Below are positions 8,537 through 11,791 of a stretch of 11,791 bases of DNA, one piece after another (the first letter of the stretch is position 1; each line of letters starts with the position of its first letter). The notes below the pieces were generated by a model that saw only the letters and a program-made list of their open reading frames with translations, had not been told where the DNA came from and searched no databases. Location: NCBI GenBank assembly GCA_009697495.1, contig SHUN01000035.1, positions 1 to 11,791 on the forward strand, read 5' to 3'. The position numbers and the translations under genes are program-made. Source of the stretch: Bryobacterales bacterium (lineage in GTDB: Bacteria > Acidobacteriota > Terriglobia > Bryobacterales > Bryobacteraceae).

Positions 8537-8552
8537 TCCGCCTTTAGGCGGA
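8537..8552. repeat. Perfect 6-bp hairpin with TTTA loop
   Basis: TCCGCC-TTTA-GGCGGA is a short perfect palindrome with a four-base loop. It has the form of the small hairpin cores found in REP-like elements and sits between the larger hairpin at 8467-8501 and the inverted repeat starting at 8581. Confidence 0.6.
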
Positions 8553-8580
8553 CCGCTTCCAGCCACAGTGCGGCGGACGC

Positions 8581-8757
8581 GATAATCCGGAATCCGGCAG
8601 TTGGAACCGTCCCGTCGAGGTCTCCGCCTGACCTGCAAGCAGTTACAGCGAAAGCGGTTATCGCCAAAGTGGTGAAGTGCGCGGCAGTTGAAATTTCGCG
8701 CCAGCGCAACGACTTGGCCAGACAAACGGAGTTCCAACCGCCGGAGTTAGGATAATG
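8581..8757. repeat. Imperfect inverted repeat with arms 8581-8607 and 8731-8757
   Basis: The inner arms are CCGGCAGTTGGAAC (8594-8607) and GTTCCAACCGCCGG (8731-8744), complementary at 13 of 14 positions. Outward extension to 27 nt keeps about 21 of 27 positions. Inward similarity continues with small gaps (CCGT...GTC on both arms). The arms enclose about 123 nt. This could be two inverted copies of one repeat unit or the closing stem of a structured transcript. Confidence 0.55.
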
Positions 8758-8848
8758 GGCCAGGGCGCAGCGAAGCGCTATAGCAGCGGCGAGTTCGGAA
8801 GTCTTGTCTTCCCCGCAGCGCAACGGCCACGCTCATCGTTAGCATTCT

Positions 8849-8915
8849 TCCCGCGGTTTTAGCCGCGTCCCGCGATTTTCAGTCGCCGCCCAACCCCACC
8901 GGCTTGAGCCGGTGG
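8849..8915. repeat. Three consecutive hairpins just downstream of obgE
   Basis: Hairpin one is CGCGG-TTTTAG-CCGCG (8852-8867). Hairpin two is GCGA-TTTTCAG-TCGC (8872-8886). With one inserted base, the two 18-19-nt units starting at 8849 and 8868 match at about 16 of 18 positions, so they look like a degenerate tandem duplication. Hairpin three is CCACCGGC-TTGA-GCCGGTGG (8896-8915), ending 4 nt from the obgE stop codon. On the obgE strand no T-run follows hairpin three, so it is not a canonical terminator for obgE, although it could protect the 3' end of the message. Confidence 0.6.
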
Positions 8916-8919
8916 TTGT

Positions 8920-9924
8920 TTAGCGGGGCGTTGACGCCAGACGGGTGTAAATCGTCTCTTTCAGCTCTTCAAGGCCCTCGCCGGTGGCGCTGGAGATCTG
9001 CATGAATTCCAGCCCATGTTCGGCTGCGATCGCGCGAACGGCCTCAACGCGATCCAGGTCCTGGGCAGCGTCAATCTTACTGGCGACAACGATCATCGGC
9101 TTGGATCCGAGTTCTTCAGAGTAGCTGGATAACTCGTTACGGATAATGTCGAAATCCTGACGCGGATCCCGTCCTGTGATGTCACTGACATCGACCATAT
9201 GGATCAGCAGCCTCGTCCGTTCAATGTGCCGGAGGAATTGCGTTCCGAGTCCATGGCCCTCGGAGGCTCCTTCAATCAACCCTGGGATGTCGGCGACGAC
9301 AAAGGTTCGGTCATCGGGGAGCTGGACGACGCCCAGGCCCGGTTCCAGTGTGGTGAAGGGGTAGTCGGCGATTTTAGGGCGGGCCGCGGAGATGCGGGAG
9401 ATGAGAGTGGATTTTCCGGCGTTGGGAAAACCGACCAGTCCGACGTCGGCAAGAAGCTTGAGTTCCAACCGGAGAGTGAGTGCCTTGCCGGTAACGCCGG
9501 GCTCATGTTCGGTCGGCGTCTGGTGCGAAGCAGTGGCGAAGCGGGCATTCCCCTTACCGCCTTTTCCGCCCTTGGAAACAGCAAATCGCTGATCGGCGGC
9601 GGTGAAATCGAATAGCTGTTCGGCGGTGTTCCAGTCGTAGACGATAGTCCCAACCGGCACTTTGACCTCGCGGTCGTCGCCATCCCGTCCGGTGCGATTG
9701 GAGCCCTCGCCATGACCGCCGCGTTCGGCTTTGTGCTCCGGATTATAGCGGAGGTGCAGAAGCGTGTTGTAATGCACGGATGCGACGATGACCACGTCGC
9801 CGCCCCGACCGCCGTCGCCGCCGGAGGGCCCGCCATTGGGGACGAACTTCTCGCGCCGAAAGGCTAAGCAGCCATTTCCGCCGTCGCCGGCCTTTACGTA
9901 GATTTTTACTTCGTCGATAAACAT
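8920..9924 (-). CDS. obgE: GTPase Obg/CgtA
   Basis: Obg is an essential ribosome-associated GTPase acting in late 50S assembly and stress control. The 334-aa protein has the glycine-rich Obg fold (1-158; [30 protein letters not shown]) and then the G domain. Motifs are G1 GFPNAGKS (165-172), G2/switch I YPFTTLEP (188-195), G3 DIPG (212-215), G4 SKID (282-285; Ser where Asn or Thr is usual) and G5 as SSA near the C-terminus. The C-terminal OCT domain of longer Obg proteins is absent, as in many phyla. The ATG at 9924 is fixed by the conserved MFIDEVKI start. No Shine-Dalgarno is visible; the space is taken by an intrinsic terminator ending 9 nt upstream. It follows rpmA by 63 nt, in the widespread rplU-rpmA-obgE order. 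Confidence 0.97.
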   Translation of the reverse strand: MFIDEVKIYVKAGDGGNGCLAFRREKFVPNGGPSGGDGGRGGDVVIVASVHYNTLLHLRYNPEHKAERGGHGEGSNRTGRDGDDREVKVPVGTIVYDWNTAEQLFDFTAADQRFAVSKGGKGGKGNARFATASHQTPTEHEPGVTGKALTLRLELKLLADVGLVGFPNAGKSTLISRISAARPKIADYPFTTLEPGLGVVQLPDDRTFVVADIPGLIEGASEGHGLGTQFLRHIERTRLLIHMVDVSDITGRDPRQDFDIIRNELSSYSEELGSKPMIVVASKIDAAQDLDRVEAVRAIAAEHGLEFMQISSATGEGLEELKETIYTRLASTPR

Positions 9925-9932
9925 GTGTGTAC

Positions 9933-9964
9933 TAAAACGAAAAGCCGCCCTTTTGCGGCGGCTT
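9933..9964 (-). terminator. Intrinsic terminator between rpmA and obgE
   Basis: On the minus strand, AAGCCGCC (9964-9957) pairs perfectly with GGCGGCTT (9949-9942) over a 7-nt loop, followed by TTCGTTTT. The 8-bp GC-rich stem with a T-rich tail is a good intrinsic terminator. Its tail ends only 9 nt before the obgE ATG, so it could act as an attenuator rather than a complete stop. Confidence 0.75.
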
Positions 9965-9987
9965 CTTTACAATTCTCGGAGGATCTC

Positions 9988-10248
9988 TTAGTTTGCAGGA
10001 GCCTGAATGGAGACGAACTTCCCCATTCGACCGCGATTCCGAAAAACGACGGTGCCGGCCACTCGGGCGTAGAGGGTGTCATCGGATCCGCGACCGACGT
10101 TTTCACCGGGCTTGAAAGGTGTCCCGCGCTGCCGGACCAGAATGGAGCCGCCGGTAACGATTTCGCCGGAGAAGCGCTTGACGCCGAGCCGTTGGGCGTT
10201 TGAATCGCGCCCGTTCTTAGTTGAGCCTAAACCTTTTTTCGATGCCAT
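9988..10248 (-). CDS. rpmA: 50S ribosomal protein L27
   Basis: The product is an 86-aa protein of the large ribosomal subunit near the peptidyl-transferase centre, where its N-terminal tail contacts the tRNAs. The family signature is complete: [20 protein letters not shown] near the N-terminus, then [20 protein letters not shown] and the C-terminal [15 protein letters not shown]. Length matches the family (85-86 aa). The N-terminus MASKKG has Ser where many bacteria have His, and no cleavable N-terminal extension of the Firmicutes type. AAGGA lies 8-9 nt upstream of the ATG. It follows rplU by 13 nt and is probably cotranscribed with it from the promoter at 10678-10706. An intrinsic terminator lies downstream, before obgE. 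Confidence 0.98.
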   Translation of the reverse strand: MASKKGLGSTKNGRDSNAQRLGVKRFSGEIVTGGSILVRQRGTPFKPGENVGRGSDDTLYARVAGTVVFRNRGRMGKFVSIQAPAN

Positions 10249-10261
10249 GACTACTGATTCC

Positions 10262-10573
10262 TTACGCTTCGATACCGGTGACCATCACCTGTGTAAAACT
10301 TTGGCGGTGGCCCTGGGTTTTTCTGTACTGTTTCTTACGCTTGAACTTGAAAACAAGCAGCTTCTCGCCGCGTCCATGGATTTCAATTTTGGCATTGACC
10401 TTGGCGCCAGCGGCGTCCTTGCCGGCTTTAAGTTCGCCCGCGTCGTTGACGACGGCGAGCACCTTGTCGAAAGAAATTTCGGCGCCGGGGTCACCGGCAA
10501 GCTTTTCGATCTTCACTGACGTGCCGGGGACAACGCGATACTGCTTGCCGCCAGTCTCGATAACTGCGTACAT
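10262..10573 (-). CDS. rplU: 50S ribosomal protein L21
   Basis: The product is a 103-aa 23S rRNA-binding protein of the large subunit, the same length as in E. coli. The start [14 protein letters not shown], the central ISFDKVLAV and the C-terminal signature [17 protein letters not shown] with FTQVMVTGI are typical. I chose the ATG at 10573 because homology begins there and GAAGAGG lies 6 nt upstream; the long in-frame extension to 10912 is a shadow of the dioxygenase gene. It is the first gene of the rplU-rpmA unit. A good promoter lies about 100 nt upstream and leaves a leader with a small hairpin that could carry autoregulation. Confidence 0.98.
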   Translation of the reverse strand: MYAVIETGGKQYRVVPGTSVKIEKLAGDPGAEISFDKVLAVVNDAGELKAGKDAAGAKVNAKIEIHGRGEKLLVFKFKRKKQYRKTQGHRQSFTQVMVTGIEA

Positions 10574-10632
10574 CGCTAACCTCTTCAGGTGTTCTTTGTT
10601 GGATTCTTTGTACTTACGGGGGGCAAGTGGGG

Positions 10633-10667
10633 GGACTGCACACCCAAAGCGCTCACGGAACCAGTCC
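10633..10667 (-). promoter_or_regulatory. Leader hairpin upstream of rplU
   Basis: In the predicted rplU leader, GGACTG (10667-10662) pairs exactly with CAGTCC (10638-10633) across a 23-nt loop. The stem starts about 4 nt after the inferred transcription start. L21 operons in Firmicutes have an L21 leader; whether this is an analogue or simply a stabilising 5' stem is unknown. Confidence 0.35.
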
Positions 10668-11452
10668 GCAACTAACGAGTATACCTTTTCCGGGATGGTT
10701 TGGCAAGGCTGGCTTGGTGGCCGGGTGCACACGCAACAAATCGCCCTCCATCGCCTGCCCCTCAAATCGCGGTTCCTCCGCGCTCCGCGGATGCGGCGAA
10801 TGCCGGGGCGACCACCTCGCTTCCGGCGCAACAAACAAGAGCGCCCAGCTTCGCCGCGGCCGACCGCTCCGGTTCGCAGGCGACCGGTGCCAGAGGTTGG
10901 CGTGATGCGCAATCGCGCATCCGGCCCCCGTCACCGCAGCCCACCCGGTCTCATCCGGGGCCACATCCATGGGCGGCAAACTCGCCCTCGGATCCTCCTC
11001 CCTGTCATCCCCCAACCCGCCCGGCGCTCCCCGAGCAAACGGCTCCCGAACAGGTAATACAGGCACCCGTTCTCCGTCGTTATATCGTCCTGCGCCACCC
11101 ACAGCGTCATTCCATGGGGCCGGTCGAGCGGCAGATACGAATAGTTCTGGTGCCAATCCATGTCCACTCCGCCGGAGGGCTTGAATAACAGGTGGTCGTG
11201 GAACAGCGCCAACTCCGGAATTTCGAGCGCGGCGCAAGTCAACCGGCCCAGATGGCCAGCCAACTCCGCCAGCGCGGGCGACTTCCGCCCCGGATCGTGG
11301 ACAATCCGCGCATACGGCCCGTCCACGGCAAATTCCAACACCGCCTCGTGCGCGGCCCGCGCGGCGGCCAACTGCTGAGCGTCGAGCACGCGGCCCAACT
11401 CCGCCGCCCCTCGGACCGCAAAATCCGCCGCCGTGCTGGGACTCGAATTCAT
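10653..11452 (-). pseudogene. Phytanoyl-CoA dioxygenase (PhyH)-family gene with a frameshift
   Basis: PhyH enzymes are Fe(II)/2-oxoglutarate oxygenases. The first frame starts at ATG 11452 (AGGA 6 nt upstream) and gives LFHDHLLFKPSGG, DMDWHQNYSYLPLD, TENGCLYYLFGS and LLGERRAG. Near 11006-11026, in runs of C on the plus strand, homology moves to another frame, as if one base were lost. The second frame continues with APDETGW, AHHANLWHRSPANRS (distal Fe-binding His in LWH) and PRRSW (2-oxoglutarate-binding Arg), ending at 10653. The joined length of about 266 aa is normal for the family. In the HxD iron motif the Asp is Asn (HQN, residue 103), which should weaken iron binding and supports real decay. 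A sequencing indel in the homopolymer cannot be excluded. Without correction, the first frame ends at 10931. Confidence 0.75.
10678..10706 (-). promoter_or_regulatory. Sigma-70-type promoter of rplU-rpmA
   Basis: On the minus strand TTGCCA (10706-10701) is followed after exactly 17 nt by TATACT (10683-10678). Each hexamer matches consensus at five of six positions. The inferred start is near 10671, giving a leader of about 98 nt before rplU. The promoter lies inside the 3' part of the decayed dioxygenase gene. Confidence 0.7.
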
Positions 11453-11519
11453 GCCCCATCCTGCCAGCCCAAGATGGGTGCCATTATTAGGAGCCATAGT
11501 AGTGGTAGGAACGAATGAC

Positions 11520-11791
11520 ATGCCCATCGCCGACTGGCGCAGGACCTACCGGCTGTCCCACTTCGCGTCGGCGCTTTATAACCTGCGCTTGCTCCGAGTG
11601 GTGCTCCGGCACGTCGTCGATGTAACCGGCATCCCGCTCGAAGCGTACTTGGCCCAGCTCACCGACAGTATGGACGAGGCCGAACCCGGAACGGTCTATG
11701 GGGAACTCCGCGGGATCTTTGATCGCTATACGGATTCCCTGTTAAGCGGAGGGCCGTTCGTTCTTCCATTTGACGACGAAGATCCCATCGT
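11520..11791 (+). CDS. Unrecognised protein, 5' part only (runs off the window)
   Basis: An open frame starts at ATG 11520 and stays open to the last base (90 complete codons). AGGA at 11507-11510 lies 9 nt upstream, a good ribosome-binding site. The N-terminus reads MPIADWRRTYRLSHFASALY, then a stretch rich in Leu, Val and Arg (NLRLLRVVLRHVVDVTGIPL), then an acidic part (LTDSMDEAEPG) and GGPFVLPFDDEDPIV at the edge. The visible part is not strongly hydrophobic and has no signal peptide. I recognise no family. It diverges from the dioxygenase remnant with 67 nt between starts. A competing frame from ATG 11515 stops after about 36 codons and is less likely. Confidence 0.65.
   Translation, partial: MPIADWRRTYRLSHFASALYNLRLLRVVLRHVVDVTGIPLEAYLAQLTDSMDEAEPGTVYGELRGIFDRYTDSLLSGGPFVLPFDDEDPI

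Larger units (their letters stand above)
8346..8919. other. Hairpin-rich intergenic region between convergent genes, no supported gene
   Basis: This 574-nt gap lies between the transpeptidase gene and the convergent obgE. Minus-strand open frames exist (for example 8443-8823), but none has a ribosome-binding site, a recognisable domain or a start that stands out. The stretch instead carries perfect hairpins, near-tandem hairpins and a long imperfect inverted repeat, listed separately. It resembles a REP/BIME-type block. Whether it is dispersed in the genome cannot be seen from one window. Confidence 0.6.

Noticed and set aside
8443..8823. 126-codon minus-strand open frame in the hairpin region
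   Set aside because: No ribosome-binding site, no recognisable domain, and the frame runs through hairpins and repeat arms; another minus-strand frame (8513-8737) is also open. It looks like chance open sequence in GC-rich repeat DNA.
10574..10912. N-terminal extension of rplU to 216 aa
   Set aside because: L21 homology begins exactly at the ATG at 10573 with a good ribosome-binding site; the extension reads the dioxygenase remnant in the wrong frame.
1..11791. CRISPR arrays, tRNA or rRNA genes, insertion sequences, phage attachment sites
   Set aside because: I looked for regularly spaced repeats, cloverleaf-like blocks, transposase motifs and flanking duplications and saw none.

Overview
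The window is about 60% GC. It carries intact housekeeping genes (rplU, rpmA, obgE), a small metabolic and transport operon, a cell-wall transpeptidase, and two decayed genes. The protein styles suggest an Acidobacteriota member, possibly Solibacter/Bryobacter-like. The basis is the short ObgE without an OCT domain, the type of histidine-kinase remnant, the large membrane 'spermidine-synthase-like' fusion and the TTG starts. This assignment is inference from gene style, not from a marker comparison.

Layout, left to right. Positions 4-708 (minus) hold a broken sensor histidine kinase whose recognisable pieces lie in three frames and whose ATPase domain is missing. Positions 709-959 hold no gene I can support. 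A minus-strand operon follows, transcribed from 6172 down to 960. It encodes an OPT-family transporter, then after 25 nt a membrane protein with a central SAM-binding domain between two transmembrane blocks, then (overlapping by 11 nt) an SDR oxidoreductase. A second SDR, resembling 2-keto-3-deoxy-L-fuconate dehydrogenase, starts divergently only 30 nt from the transporter start. Next on the plus strand is a single-domain penicillin-binding transpeptidase (7146-8345) with a lysine/alanine-rich basic linker.

The 574-bp gap between this gene and the convergent obgE holds no convincing gene but is dense in hairpins and imperfect inverted repeats, like a REP/BIME-type block. The ribosomal cluster rplU-rpmA-obgE (minus) has a well-formed sigma-70-type promoter at 10678-10706, a leader of about 98 nt with a 6-bp hairpin, and a strong intrinsic terminator between rpmA and obgE that ends 9 nt before the obgE start codon. 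Upstream lies a phytanoyl-CoA-dioxygenase-family gene with a one-base frameshift and an altered iron ligand. Divergent from it, an unrecognised gene runs off the right edge.

Functionally, the left half looks like uptake and oxidation of small organic solutes (peptides or sugar acids), with a membrane SAM-dependent enzyme of unknown reaction. The right half is core ribosome and GTPase biology. I found no CRISPR array, tRNA, rRNA, insertion sequence or defence system. The items most worth following up are the obgE terminator/attenuator arrangement, the hairpin block, the atypical SpeE-like protein and the rplU leader.
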